Shown here piece after piece: positions 1-9,720 of a stretch of DNA of 32,789 bases (position 1 is its first letter; each line of letters starts with the position of its first letter). The notes under the pieces were generated by a model that saw only the letters and a program-made list of their open reading frames with translations, ran no database searches and was not told the DNA's origin. This DNA comes from an uncultured Blautia sp. (GTDB lineage: Bacteria; Bacillota; Clostridia; Lachnospirales; Lachnospiraceae), in contig CAMOUV010000004.1 of assembly GCA_946626695.1 (NCBI GenBank), positions 1-32,789 on the forward strand, read 5' to 3'. The position numbers and the translations under genes were made by a program.

Positions 1-136
1 CTCCTTTGTAGAGGCCGGAATACCCTCCCAGCGTAAGGAACAGCTAGTACATTAATAGGAATATTGTAAAGTATTTTGCTCCACCTTCGAGCTTCTGTAC
101 AGCAAGTATAAAATCAGAATATTCTGAAAGTAAGGT

Positions 137-165
137 CAAGTCAAGGAACCTGTCCCTGTGACTCC
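137..165. repeat. Degenerate copy (copy 1) of an intergenic palindromic element: caagtcaagg-AACCTGTCC-ctgtgactcc
   Basis: 9-nt loop AACCTGTCC identical to copies 2 and 3; stems degraded. Preceded by gaatattctgaaag (117-130) plus a 6-nt spacer, as in copy 2. Confidence 0.75.
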
Positions 166-227
166 CAGGGCTGCTCCGCCAGGAGCAATTTCCTATTCGA
201 CAAAAAAGCCCCTCGTGAAAGGAGCTT

Positions 228-1079
228 TCAATAATTCCCTTGTTTTTCCATCGCAATATTATAAAGCACGATCGAGCCGACCACAATCACTGCCCCGACA
301 CAGGAAAGAGGCGAGATCATTTCGCCAAAGAAAACAGCCACCCATACCGGATTCATGATCGGTTCCATTCCCGTGATCAGGCTGGCCGTCACGGGCGGTG
401 TTTTCTTGATCCCTTCCGAAAAGAGAATATACGCTCCGCCCACCTGGATGATGCCGAGCGCCAGTACGGCTGCCACAACAGGAGCGGAAAAATCACTTTC
501 CACCGTGACCAGGGGACTGAACAGGATCCCCGCCGTCAGCTGTCCCAGGAAGCTCGAAGACAGCGCGTCCGCCTGTTTTCCCGTGTTCATCATGAACACA
601 CCGGCATAACAGATTCCGGAGAGGACCGCTGTGAGATTTCCCAGCCAGTTTCCCGCCTGGATCCCGTCTATGAAGAACAGGCATACCCCTGCCAGAACCG
701 CGATACAGGTGATCATGTCCGTTTTTTTCGGTTTCGATCCGTACAGGAGGGCCATCAGAAGGATCACGAACACCGGCGCCGTAAACTGCAGAACAATGGC
801 GTTCGCCGCCGTTGTCAGCTTGTTGGAGATCGCAAAAAGCGTCGTCACACCGATCATGGACAGAGCGCCGACAAACACCTGCCGGCTGAAAACCAGTCTG
901 TGATGCGTCACCAGAAGATAGATTCCGATGACCGCAGCACCGATCAGGTTTCTCGCCCCGTTGATTGCCAGGGCGTTCCACGGGATCATCTTGATAAAAA
1001 GACCTCCTGTGCTGAAACACAGGGAAGCCAGAAATACGCATAACACCGAGCTCCAGTTGTTGTTTTTTCCCTTATTCAT
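228..1079 (-). CDS. EamA/DMT-family (RhaT-like) permease
   Basis: 283-aa hydrophobic ORF with repeated EamA halves (FSTGGLFIKMIPWNALAINGARNLIGA... and GAYILFSEGIKKTPPVTASLITGMEPIMNPVWVAVFFGE). Confidence 0.9.
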   Translation of the reverse strand: MNKGKNNNWSSVLCVFLASLCFSTGGLFIKMIPWNALAINGARNLIGAAVIGIYLLVTHHRLVFSRQVFVGALSMIGVTTLFAISNKLTTAANAIVLQFTAPVFVILLMALLYGSKPKKTDMITCIAVLAGVCLFFIDGIQAGNWLGNLTAVLSGICYAGVFMMNTGKQADALSSSFLGQLTAGILFSPLVTVESDFSAPVVAAVLALGIIQVGGAYILFSEGIKKTPPVTASLITGMEPIMNPVWVAVFFGEMISPLSCVGAVIVVGSIVLYNIAMEKQGNY

Positions 1080-1204
1080 GTCATCATTCCCTGCAGATTA
1101 TAGAAAGCGAGGAAAGCAATTGCGGTTTGAGCCTGCGCAAAACAGCAATTATTCTCCGCGTAACTCACCCGGCCTTACAGAAATCATCTTCCAAAGAACA
1201 CCCG

Positions 1205-2041
1205 CTACCGGTTTTTGATCTCGATCCGGTCCAGAATCCCCTGCACACCGACGTTCTGGTGGGTCAGGTACATTCGTGCCACATCCTCCACGAACCCTGC
1301 ATCCGCGCCGGTTTTCCGGCTGATCTTATCGAGCCCGACACCCTTGTCGATGTACTTCATGATTTTCATCACAAGCGCATGCGGCTCCTTGTCATATCCC
1401 GACGGGACAGTCTGTTTTTGGAAAACCTTGTCCTCTTCCGGCCGAGCCGTCTCTCTTTTCAGTTCAGCCGGACGGGCATGGCCGTAAAACACTTTTCGAG
1501 GTTTACGGGTCAAAAGAACGTCCCAGCTTTCCGCGATCCGGGTCCCTTTGTGAAGCTCCAGCTCATAGAGCGGATTCAGATCCCCTACGAACAGCGTGCC
1601 GTCATCAAGACAAAGAGACAGACTGTCGTCACTGTGCCCGGGAGTATGAAGAATTTCCCCTTCGATTCCAAGCGTTTTCAGAAAATCCCTGCTTCCCGGC
1701 GATGAAATGATCTTCAGCCTGTCATCATGGATCGGAATAAACCGGCTCTTTTTGTCTCTGCGCAGGATATCATCGGACGCATGCACAAAAGGCAGCTGGA
1801 AATCCATCACCACAATGCGCGGTCCCAGATCGGCAATCTCCTGGGCAATCCCCATATGATCCGGATGAAAATGGGAAATCAGAATAAAATCCACCGTCTG
1901 CACCGGGATCTTCAGAGCCCCCATGGCAGCGAAAAAAGCCGGCAGCGTCCCTGCCCATCCGGTATCGAACAACAGCAGACCGTTGTCCCCTTCGATCAGA
2001 TATGTGTTTGTCGAGGAGTAATGTAATTCGTTGATCTTCAT
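1205..2041 (-). CDS. MBL-fold metallo-hydrolase
   Basis: HFHPDHMG metal-binding motif, HTPGHSDDS and FVGDL motifs. Start chosen at MKINELHYSSTN; the listed ORF extends further upstream. Confidence 0.9.
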   Translation of the reverse strand: MKINELHYSSTNTYLIEGDNGLLLFDTGWAGTLPAFFAAMGALKIPVQTVDFILISHFHPDHMGIAQEIADLGPRIVVMDFQLPFVHASDDILRRDKKSRFIPIHDDRLKIISSPGSRDFLKTLGIEGEILHTPGHSDDSLSLCLDDGTLFVGDLNPLYELELHKGTRIAESWDVLLTRKPRKVFYGHARPAELKRETARPEEDKVFQKQTVPSGYDKEPHALVMKIMKYIDKGVGLDKISRKTGADAGFVEDVARMYLTHQNVGVQGILDRIEIKNR

Positions 2042-2154
2042 CGGATGCCTCCCACTCCTGCCTGAATCACCCTTTGCCATTAAAAACACACACTTCCGTT
2101 TCCACACCAGTATACTACATCACCGCATCCGGATGGAATCTGTTTTCAGAAGAA

Positions 2155-2187
2155 AATGAGACGCAGAACCGGATTCTGCGTCTCATT
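2155..2187 (-). terminator. Intrinsic terminator of the ytfQ-like operon (minus-strand transcription)
   Basis: Perfect 14-bp inverted repeat AATGAGACGCAGAA-ccgga-TTCTGCGTCTCATT; on the minus strand followed by the T-rich ATTTTCTTCTG. Lies just 3' of the minus-strand CDS ending at 2241. Confidence 0.75.
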
Positions 2188-2214
2188 CATGTCTGAATAT
2201 TCTGAAAGGTTGGA

Positions 2215-2243
2215 TGAGTCACGGAACCTGTCCCCGTGACTCA
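2215..2243. repeat. Copy 2 of the palindromic element: TGAGTCACGG-AACCTGTCC-CCGTGACTCA
   Basis: Perfect 10-bp arms around the 9-nt loop; terminal TCA (2241-2243) is the TGA stop of the minus-strand CDS. Confidence 0.9.
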
Positions 2244-3305
2244 GTCCAGGATGGTCACCGGATAAACGGTTCCCATGATCTCGATCTCTTTTACGGTATC
2301 ATCCACCGCAAAGATTTCTTCCTCTGTGTAGGAGATTTTTTCCGGGGTGCCGCCTTGTTCCAGCGTATGGATAATATCGGAAACCAAAGCTCCCTGTTCA
2401 GGATTGCACTGCGCGATGCAGGCGATCTTCCCTTGCCGGACGCAGTCCAGGGCTGCTTCATTCACTCCGTCAAAGGAGATGATCATGATCTCTCCTGCCG
2501 TCAGATCCAGCCCCGGTGTCTTCCCGGCCGCTTCGATGGCCTCAATCGCACCCAGGGCTTCATTGTCGTTCTCGCAGTAGACCACATTGATATTCTCATA
2601 CTGCCGGAGAAGGGAAGCCATGACCTCCCGACCCTTGGCCTGGGTAAAATCTCCCGTCACCTCAGCCAGAAGATCCCACCCATTCTGTTTTGCCGCATCC
2701 GCCAGACCTTTCGTCCGTCCGATCTGGGCCGACGCGCCGATGGTTCCCTGGATGTTGACGATATGCAGGTCTTCGGGCCCGATCCCCTTTGCTTCGGTGT
2801 AACTTCTGAGCCATTCTGCGGCTTTTCGGCCTTCCAGCTCAAAATCCGAGCCCACCCGGCAGGTAAACAGGCTGTCATCCTGCACATCGACCTTCCGGTC
2901 CATGATGATCACCGGGATCCTGGCGTCCTTCGCCTCCTGCAGGACGGTATCCCAGCCCGTCTCCGTGACCGGAGCCAGCACGATATACTCCACCTCCCGC
3001 TGGATGAAAGTACGGATCGCCTTGATCTGGTTCGCCTGCTTCTGCTGCCCGTCCTCAAAAATCAGTTCATATCCGTTCGCCGGTGTAAAGGTCTCCTTCA
3101 TGGATGCCGTGTTCGCACTGCGCCAGTCCGACTCAGCACCCAGCTGTGAAAATCCCACCTTGATCCGGCTGTCTTCCTCGGCAGTCTCTTCCTGATCGGA
3201 GGCTTTTCCGCCGCAGCCGCCCGTCACGATGCAGAGCAGAACCAGAAGGAAAAGAATTATCCGTACGGTAAAACGCTCTTGAGTTTTACAGGTTGTCATC
3301 TCCAC
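2241..3305 (-). CDS. ytfQ: Sugar ABC transporter substrate-binding lipoprotein, YtfQ-like (PF13407-type)
   Basis: VGFSQLGAESDWRSAN...DGQQKQANQIKAIRTFI...APVTETGWDTVLQEAKDARIPVIIMDRKVDV...IQGTIGASAQIGRTKG resembles E. coli YtfQ as remembered; N-terminal hydrophobic segment followed by GGC. Confidence 0.9.
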   Translation of the reverse strand: MEMTTCKTQERFTVRIILFLLVLLCIVTGGCGGKASDQEETAEEDSRIKVGFSQLGAESDWRSANTASMKETFTPANGYELIFEDGQQKQANQIKAIRTFIQREVEYIVLAPVTETGWDTVLQEAKDARIPVIIMDRKVDVQDDSLFTCRVGSDFELEGRKAAEWLRSYTEAKGIGPEDLHIVNIQGTIGASAQIGRTKGLADAAKQNGWDLLAEVTGDFTQAKGREVMASLLRQYENINVVYCENDNEALGAIEAIEAAGKTPGLDLTAGEIMIISFDGVNEAALDCVRQGKIACIAQCNPEQGALVSDIIHTLEQGGTPEKISYTEEEIFAVDDTVKEIEIMGTVYPVTILD

Positions 3306-4347
3306 CGCTCATCGCTTTCTTTTTCCATGACATCAGAACGCTCTGGATCACAAGGAAAATACAGAGCATTCCGGCTACCGTTATTCCCGTCCACCAGGCT
3401 TTGTCAAACCCTGCGGAGGTAACTATGTTCTGAATCGTCGAAAGGGAAAGAACACCGAAAAGTGTACCGATCACGTTTCCCACGCCGCCGGTCAGCATGG
3501 TTCCTCCGATAATGGAAGAAGCGATGGCATTCATCTCCATGCCCTGTGCATGGGAGGCCGAACCGCTTCCCACATGCATGAAATAGACAAATCCTCCGAT
3601 CCCCGCCAGGATACTGCAGATCAGGTGGGAATAAAACCGGGTCCTTTTGACATTGATTCCCAGCATCAGTGCACTCTGCCGGGAACCGCCCACTGCGTAG
3701 AAGTTTCTTCCCTGTTTTGTCCATCGCAGCACGATGAAGAAAATCAGAACCACCAGCAGGGCAACGACAACACCGATCTCCACATAGGCATTGACAAAAA
3801 CGCCCTTTTTGTTGACGGAACCCAGGCCCGGGATCCGGATCCGGGTTTCCTTCACGGCTTTGAAGCCCTCGTGAGCCACATTAAAGGGCTTGGTATTGAC
3901 GATGGTCGTCATGCCTCTGGCAAAGAACATTCCCGCCAGGGACACGATAAAGGGCTGGATATCCAGATAGGCCACGAGAAGTCCCTGAATCACTCCGAAA
4001 GCCAGACCGATACCCAAAGCGATCAGTACGGCGGTAAAGACATTTCCATTCTGATAATCCAGATGTACGGCGCAGCACATGCTGACAAGTGCCGCCACAC
4101 CGCCTACCGAAATATCAATCCCGCCGGTGATCATGACAATACTCATGCCGCAGGCCGAGATGATCAGAGCCGCATTGTTATTCAGGATATTGCAGAAGGT
4201 CTGCGGTTTCAGGAAACCGGCCCCCTGGAACACCATGGCGCAGATGTACATCACAAAAAACACGATTATCGTGATCGTCAGCAGAAGGTTGGTATCCGAC
4301 ATTTTGCGGATCCGGTCACCCAGACCACCGTTTTTCTTTTTGGACAT
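3286..4347 (-). CDS. yjfF: Sugar ABC transporter permease (YjfF-like)
   Basis: BPD_transp_2-type permease: ISACGMSIVMITGGIDISVGGVAAL...; start chosen at MSKKKNGGLGD, immediately after the upstream permease stop at 4349. Confidence 0.88.
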   Translation of the reverse strand: MSKKKNGGLGDRIRKMSDTNLLLTITIIVFFVMYICAMVFQGAGFLKPQTFCNILNNNAALIISACGMSIVMITGGIDISVGGVAALVSMCCAVHLDYQNGNVFTAVLIALGIGLAFGVIQGLLVAYLDIQPFIVSLAGMFFARGMTTIVNTKPFNVAHEGFKAVKETRIRIPGLGSVNKKGVFVNAYVEIGVVVALLVVLIFFIVLRWTKQGRNFYAVGGSRQSALMLGINVKRTRFYSHLICSILAGIGGFVYFMHVGSGSASHAQGMEMNAIASSIIGGTMLTGGVGNVIGTLFGVLSLSTIQNIVTSAGFDKAWWTGITVAGMLCIFLVIQSVLMSWKKKAMSGGDDNL

Positions 4348-4348
4348 A

Positions 4349-5431
4349 TTATGCGGCCTCCCTTCTGGAAGATCTGGTTTTCCTGCCCATCTTTGAGAAG
4401 AATTCCCGCACCGTCGGGGCAGAAAGCACCACCAGGACAATGACGACCACCGCTTTATAAGCCGGAAGCGCGTCGGCCGGAACCTTCATGCGGTACAGCG
4501 TCGTGGTCAGATACTGGATCACGTATGCGCCGAGGATCGACGCAGCCATGTTGAATTTTCCTCCGGAAAGTGCATTTCCTCCCAGGGCAACCGCCAGGAT
4601 CGCATCCATCTCGATATCCTTTGCGATGACCGAATAGTTGATGGAAGAGATCCGGCTGACCTTGATCAGGCCGCACACGGCGACGCAGACACCCAGAATG
4701 ACAAAGGTCAGAAACTTGATCAATACCGGGTTCAGACCGATCAGCCTGGCAGCGTTTTCGTTGATGCCGACAGACTGGGTATAGAGACCCAGATTGGTGA
4801 ACTTCATGACCAGGAAAATGATCGCCACGCAGACCACAGCGATCAGGAAAGGCGTCGGTACGGCAATTCCCGGGATAAAGCCGCCGAAATAACCGAACTC
4901 CGCATCCTTGATGATGGGAAGCTCGTTGTTGTTGATCCAGGCGGCGATGGAACGGCCCGCCGTAAACAGGATCAGCGTTGCCACCATGGGCTGAATCCGA
5001 AAATAAGCCACCAGAATTCCGTTAAAAGCACCGCAGAGCATGGCGGCGATCACACCGACGAAAAAAGCCGCGATGATGGGCGCCTGCATGGTCTCCGGAT
5101 GGGGATCGCTTCCGCAGAGGATCTTCAGGATCGCGGAACCGGCAATAGCGATGGTCGCGCCGACGCTGATATCCTGTCCGCCGGAGGCTGCCGTAACCAG
5201 CGTCATGCCGATGGCCAGAATCGCCAGCTCCGAGCCGTTATCCAGAATGGTGATCAGGTTTCCTGACAGGACCGCATTGCCCAGATTGTTGTGATCCAGA
5301 CGGATATTGAAGAAGGAGGGGCCGATGATCAGATTGAAGATGGTAAGAATCAGGATCGCGATGACCGGGATCATCAGCTGGCTTCGAAACAGATCCGAAA
5401 TCTGAAATTGTTTCTTTGAAGTGTTCGTCAT
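4349..5431 (-). CDS. ytfT: Sugar ABC transporter permease (YtfT-like)
   Basis: ELAILAIGMTLVTAASGGQDISVGATIAIAG; overlaps the ATPase gene stop by 4 nt. Confidence 0.9.
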   Translation of the reverse strand: MTNTSKKQFQISDLFRSQLMIPVIAILILTIFNLIIGPSFFNIRLDHNNLGNAVLSGNLITILDNGSELAILAIGMTLVTAASGGQDISVGATIAIAGSAILKILCGSDPHPETMQAPIIAAFFVGVIAAMLCGAFNGILVAYFRIQPMVATLILFTAGRSIAAWINNNELPIIKDAEFGYFGGFIPGIAVPTPFLIAVVCVAIIFLVMKFTNLGLYTQSVGINENAARLIGLNPVLIKFLTFVILGVCVAVCGLIKVSRISSINYSVIAKDIEMDAILAVALGGNALSGGKFNMAASILGAYVIQYLTTTLYRMKVPADALPAYKAVVVIVLVVLSAPTVREFFSKMGRKTRSSRREAA

Positions 5432-6972
5432 GATTTCGCCTCCCCTCCCGCAATCGTGCTCATGATTTTATTCTGTGTCAGGTCCTCTCCGGAAAGCTCC
5501 CCGACGACCTGCCGGTCACGCATGACCACCAGCCGCGAACAGGTACGCAGCATCTCATCGGTCTCCGAAGAGATAAAGGTCACGCTCTTTCCCTCCGAAG
5601 CCAGCTTCAGCACCAGCTTCTGGATATCGACCTTGGTTCCCACGTCGATTCCCCGTGTCGGCTCATCCAGGATCAGGTAATCCGGATTGGCCAGAAGCCA
5701 CCGGGCAACGATCACCTTCTGCTGATTTCCTCCGGACAGAGACTTGATCGGTGTGTCTGCCGAGGCCGTCTTGATATCCAGCAGCCGGATATATTCCTCC
5801 GCGAACCGATAGGTCTGGGCCTTGCTGAAGGGTTTGAAGAAGCCTTTCAGGTTCTGAAGCGCCAGGATGATGTTTTCGCGGACAGACAGGTCACCGATGA
5901 TCCCGTCCCGTTTCCGGTCCTCCGGAAGGTAGGCGATACCATTCTTCATGGCATCGATCGGTTTATGGATCTTTACTTCCTTCCCGTTCTTCTTCACCTT
6001 GCCGCGCAGAACCCGGTCTGCTCCGAAGATCGCACGCACGCACTCACTCCGCCCGGAGCCCAGAAGACCGGTAAACCCGTTGACCTCCCCTTTTCTGATA
6101 TGGAAGTTGAAAGGCTTGATGCCTGCATTGGACTGCAGCCCCTCCGCCTCATAAACGTTTTCAGCGGAAGAAGCATCGGAAGAGCCGTTCTCTCCCTTGA
6201 TATCCGAAAGATCATCCATCTCCTTGCCAAGCATTTTTGCCACAAGCTGCACTCTGGGAAGATCTTTGATCGCGTACTCGCCGACCAGTTTTCCGTCCCG
6301 GAGCACCGTGATCTTGTCACAGACCTCATAAACCTGATCCAGGAAATGGGTGACAAAAATAATCCCTACTCCCTTCTGTTTCAGATCCCGCATCAGCCGG
6401 AACAGCTTCTGTACCTCCTGTTCATCCAGGGAAGAGGTGGGCTCATCCAGGATGAGGACCTTACATTCCATGTCTACAGCCCTGGCGATGGCGATCATCT
6501 GCTGCACGGCCAGGGAACAGCTTCCCAGCTGCTGGGCTGCCTTGGCAGGTATATCGAGAGACTGCAGGATACGGTCCGTATCCGCATTCATTTTTTTCCA
6601 GTTCAGACCGGCGCCTTGTCCGCGGCCGATAAACATGTTTTCTGCCACGGAAAGATTCGGGCAGAGGGTGATTTCCTGATACACAGTACTGATGCCCAGC
6701 CTCTGTGCATCCTGCGGAGAATGGATCGCGACAGGCCCCTGATGACCCGCCAGATACACTTCTCCCTCGTCTTTTTCATATACACCGGTAATAACCTTGA
6801 TCAGCGTTGATTTTCCGGCTCCGTTCTCTCCCATCAGAGCATGGATCTCGCCTTCACACAGGCAGAAATCCACAGCCTGAAGAGCCCGCACTCCCGGAAA
6901 GCTTTTATGGATGTTTTTCATTTCAAGTACGGCATGTTCTTTCACCTGGGCAGCACCTCTTTCATCTTTCAT
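5428..6972 (-). CDS. ytfR: Sugar ABC transporter ATP-binding protein, two fused nucleotide-binding domains (YtfR/MglA-like)
   Basis: Walker A GENGAGKSTLIK; ILDEPTSSLDEQE; second domain GLLGSGRSE, LSGGNQQKVIVARWL, LILDEPTRGIDVG. Confidence 0.95.
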   Translation of the reverse strand: MKDERGAAQVKEHAVLEMKNIHKSFPGVRALQAVDFCLCEGEIHALMGENGAGKSTLIKVITGVYEKDEGEVYLAGHQGPVAIHSPQDAQRLGISTVYQEITLCPNLSVAENMFIGRGQGAGLNWKKMNADTDRILQSLDIPAKAAQQLGSCSLAVQQMIAIARAVDMECKVLILDEPTSSLDEQEVQKLFRLMRDLKQKGVGIIFVTHFLDQVYEVCDKITVLRDGKLVGEYAIKDLPRVQLVAKMLGKEMDDLSDIKGENGSSDASSAENVYEAEGLQSNAGIKPFNFHIRKGEVNGFTGLLGSGRSECVRAIFGADRVLRGKVKKNGKEVKIHKPIDAMKNGIAYLPEDRKRDGIIGDLSVRENIILALQNLKGFFKPFSKAQTYRFAEEYIRLLDIKTASADTPIKSLSGGNQQKVIVARWLLANPDYLILDEPTRGIDVGTKVDIQKLVLKLASEGKSVTFISSETDEMLRTCSRLVVMRDRQVVGELSGEDLTQNKIMSTIAGGEAKS

Positions 6973-6982
6973 CCTTCACCAG

Positions 6983-7026
6983 AAAAGCGCAGCACAGGCG
7001 TAATTTCTACGCTGCACTGCGCTTTT
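6983..7026 (-). terminator. Hairpin between the first substrate-binding protein gene and the ATPase gene (attenuator/processing-type terminator)
   Basis: aaaagcgcag (6983-6992) ... ctgcgctttt (7017-7026), with inner gcgta/tacgc pairing. Lies between CDS 7062-8021 and CDS 5428-6972. Confidence 0.65.
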
Positions 7027-7061
7027 TTTCAGTTAACTATTGCATTTTGATGACAGCAGGA

Positions 7062-8021
7062 TCAGATTCCGTATGTGTCTACATCTTCCTGGGTGATCTG
7101 GGTTGCGTCAAAGCCCTTCTCTTCCATGATGACAACCTTCTCATCGATCTCTTCGCCGGCTTCAAGCTTTTTGATGATCTCGTCAATGTAGGAAGCCTGG
7201 AACGGGTTGCACTGTCCGTCGTAGTTCCAGTTGCCTGCCAGCAGCTCTTCCAGAGCCCACTTGTTGCAGTCAAAGCCCATTACGATGACATCGCCGTCTA
7301 CGCCGTGGCTGATGTTTGCCTTGTCAAGAGCCGCTACGGCACCCTTTGCCATATCGTCGTTCTCTGCGTAGATTACGTTGAAGGATTCGCCGGAGTCAAT
7401 CACAGACTGTACGATCTGCTGTGCCTTCTCTGCATTCCACTCTGCGGTCTGCTGGGTGACAATGTTGACGTTCTCTTCTTCTGCGAAACTGTCAACCGCC
7501 GCGGTACGTCCCTGCTGTGCAGCGGAGCCCATAACGCCCTGGATGTGAATGATGTTGTATTCATCAAGTCCCTGAGAGGACAGCCAGTCAATGGCTGTGG
7601 TGCCTTCCAGTGCCATGTCGGAAACGATGGAAGCCACATACAGATCTTCCGGAGCGTCGATGGTACGGTCGAACAGAATTACGGAAACGCCTGCATCCTG
7701 TGCATCCTGCAGAACACCTTCCCAGCCGGCTGTATCTGCCGCGGAAAGAAGAAGATAATCAACCTCATCCTGGATGAACTTCTGGGCTGCTGCGATCTGC
7801 TCGTCGTTCTTCAGGCTGTATGCAAATTCTGCATCATAACCGTTTTCTTCGCAGAACATCTTCTGAAGGTCTGCATCATTTGCGGTACGGTAACCGGATT
7901 CATTCGGGTCGTTGTTGATAATGCCAACCTTGATCAGGCCGTCTTCTGCGTTGACCATGACTGTGCTGCAGGCAGCAAGAACAGCTGCGGACATGAGAGT
8001 TGCCAGTACTTTCTTATTCAT
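7062..8021 (-). CDS. Sugar ABC transporter substrate-binding lipoprotein (second, divergent PF13407-type paralog)
   Basis: MNKKVLATLMSAAVLAACSTVMVNAEDGLIKVGIINND...; LAAC lipobox; FIQDEVDYLLLSAADTAGWEGVLQDAQDAGVSVILFDRTID. Confidence 0.9.
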   Translation of the reverse strand: MNKKVLATLMSAAVLAACSTVMVNAEDGLIKVGIINNDPNESGYRTANDADLQKMFCEENGYDAEFAYSLKNDEQIAAAQKFIQDEVDYLLLSAADTAGWEGVLQDAQDAGVSVILFDRTIDAPEDLYVASIVSDMALEGTTAIDWLSSQGLDEYNIIHIQGVMGSAAQQGRTAAVDSFAEEENVNIVTQQTAEWNAEKAQQIVQSVIDSGESFNVIYAENDDMAKGAVAALDKANISHGVDGDVIVMGFDCNKWALEELLAGNWNYDGQCNPFQASYIDEIIKKLEAGEEIDEKVVIMEEKGFDATQITQEDVDTYGI

Positions 8022-8180
8022 TTTCTTTCCTCCTTGCAAAAAACAAGTTTACTTGATGGTCTTATTGTATCGGACCGAAAAAGAAAAATCCATCCAGATC
8101 ATTCTTCAAACGGTTGAATTTTCTTTGTAATTCAGCCGTCCGGGAAAGCCGGGTGGATTATTTTCCGAAAAAGGTTGATT

Positions 8181-9689
8181 TTATTCTGTTTGTTCCCTGT
8201 CTGTATCTTCCGACTGCTTCCCCGCAGTCTTCGGAAGCCGTACCGTCACCCTGGTTCCCTCTCTGTCACGGCTTTCAACAGAGATTCCGGCCGTCTCACC
8301 GAAATTCAGGCGAAGGCGTTCATTGACGTTGTAAAGACCATAGATCTCCGTCCCGGCAGGTTCCTTTTTACGGATTCCCTCCCGTACCTGTGTCAGGCGT
8401 TCCTCCGACATTCCGATTCCGTCATCCTCCACTTCGATCCGGAAAAACGGTCCTTCCGGAATCCCGCGGATACGGATATGCCCTACTCCGCGCTTGTTTT
8501 TCACTCCGTGATACAGCGCATTTTCCACCAGAGGCTGTATCGTGATCTTCGGGATCTGATATTCATACAGCTCTTCCGGCACATCGATCTCATATTCCAT
8601 GATGTCCTGATACCGGATCTGCTGTATTTCCAGATAGCTTCTGACATGGATGATCTCTTCCCGCAGAGACACGATATCCTTACCCTGATTCAGGGAAGAA
8701 CGGAAAAACTCCGAAAGACTCCCCACCATCCGCACGACGGTCTCCCGGTCTCCGGATTCCGCAAGCCATACGATGGCATCCAGCGTATTATAGAGGAAAT
8801 GCGGATTGATCTGCGACTGCAGAAGCTGGAACTCCGCCTTTCTCAGGCGTACCTGCTCTGTTGTCACCTGCTCCAGAAGATCATTGATCTTGTCGATCAT
8901 CACATTCATGGAATCGCTCAGATTCCCGACCTCGTCGGCCGTATCCACCTGGGAGCGGACCGAAAAATCCCCTTTTGCAACCTGCTCTGTCACCTTTTCC
9001 AGCTGTCGGAGAGGACTGGTGATACTGCGCGGGATCACAAAGGACAAAAGGAGCAGCAGGGCAGACAGCACCGCAAATACGATCAGGGAGCCCCAGACCA
9101 GCTTCAGGAATGTTTCCTGATAACGGGTCCTGGCTTCCTGCAGATCCCGCAGTTCATAATAAATGTACTCAAAGACCGATTCCTTTACCAGGGAAGTCAC
9201 GATCTGCACATCATTTTCCCAGATTTCGATATTTTCCTCGTAACGATCGCCCAGAGCAAGGTTTTCTTTGATCCTCTCGGTATAGGTGGCAAGGTTGGTC
9301 AGATATTTCTTGACGCTGTTCAGACGGTCCCGGTTCTCTCTGGAATCCGTGACGGAATCCAGCCGTTCAACCACCCGGTTCGCCGCGCCGAGCATGGCAG
9401 ACAGCCGGGATTCTTCCATGGTCTTGTTTCCTACGATCAAAAGATAGGTCTCGTAGTCAAAATCATCCTGAAAATCCAGGCTGAACTCGCTTGCCGATAC
9501 CACCGAATCGACCATTCCCTCATACTGCCGGTTGCTGATCCACAGATTGTACAATACAAAAGTCAGAAACAACAGCAGCGGGATCAGGAGAAGCAGATAC
9601 GAATAACGGATCTTGGTCGCCAGCGAAGAGCCGCGGTAGATGTCTCTCACCTTTCGACGTATGGAATTCGATGCTCTCTGATTTTCCAT
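8181..9689 (-). CDS. Sensor histidine kinase, YesM/LytS-type (two TM segments, HAMP, His_kinase, HATPase_c)
   Basis: QSQINPHFLYNTLDAIVWLAE, NALYHGVKNKRG, DDGIGM motifs; HAMP region following SITSPLRQLEKVTEQVAKGDFSV. Confidence 0.93.
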   Translation of the reverse strand: MENQRASNSIRRKVRDIYRGSSLATKIRYSYLLLLIPLLLFLTFVLYNLWISNRQYEGMVDSVVSASEFSLDFQDDFDYETYLLIVGNKTMEESRLSAMLGAANRVVERLDSVTDSRENRDRLNSVKKYLTNLATYTERIKENLALGDRYEENIEIWENDVQIVTSLVKESVFEYIYYELRDLQEARTRYQETFLKLVWGSLIVFAVLSALLLLLSFVIPRSITSPLRQLEKVTEQVAKGDFSVRSQVDTADEVGNLSDSMNVMIDKINDLLEQVTTEQVRLRKAEFQLLQSQINPHFLYNTLDAIVWLAESGDRETVVRMVGSLSEFFRSSLNQGKDIVSLREEIIHVRSYLEIQQIRYQDIMEYEIDVPEELYEYQIPKITIQPLVENALYHGVKNKRGVGHIRIRGIPEGPFFRIEVEDDGIGMSEERLTQVREGIRKKEPAGTEIYGLYNVNERLRLNFGETAGISVESRDREGTRVTVRLPKTAGKQSEDTDREQTE

Positions 9690-9720
9690 TCTGTCTTTCC
9701 TTTCAGAACCGGCATCCCGG

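Noticed and set aside
2214-3149. ORFs beginning MSHGTCPRDS / MSQGTCPRDS
   Set aside because: The MS(H/Q)GTCPRDS peptide is a translation of the palindromic repeat (TGAGTCACGGAACCTGTCCCCGTGACTC), not a conserved protein N-terminus.
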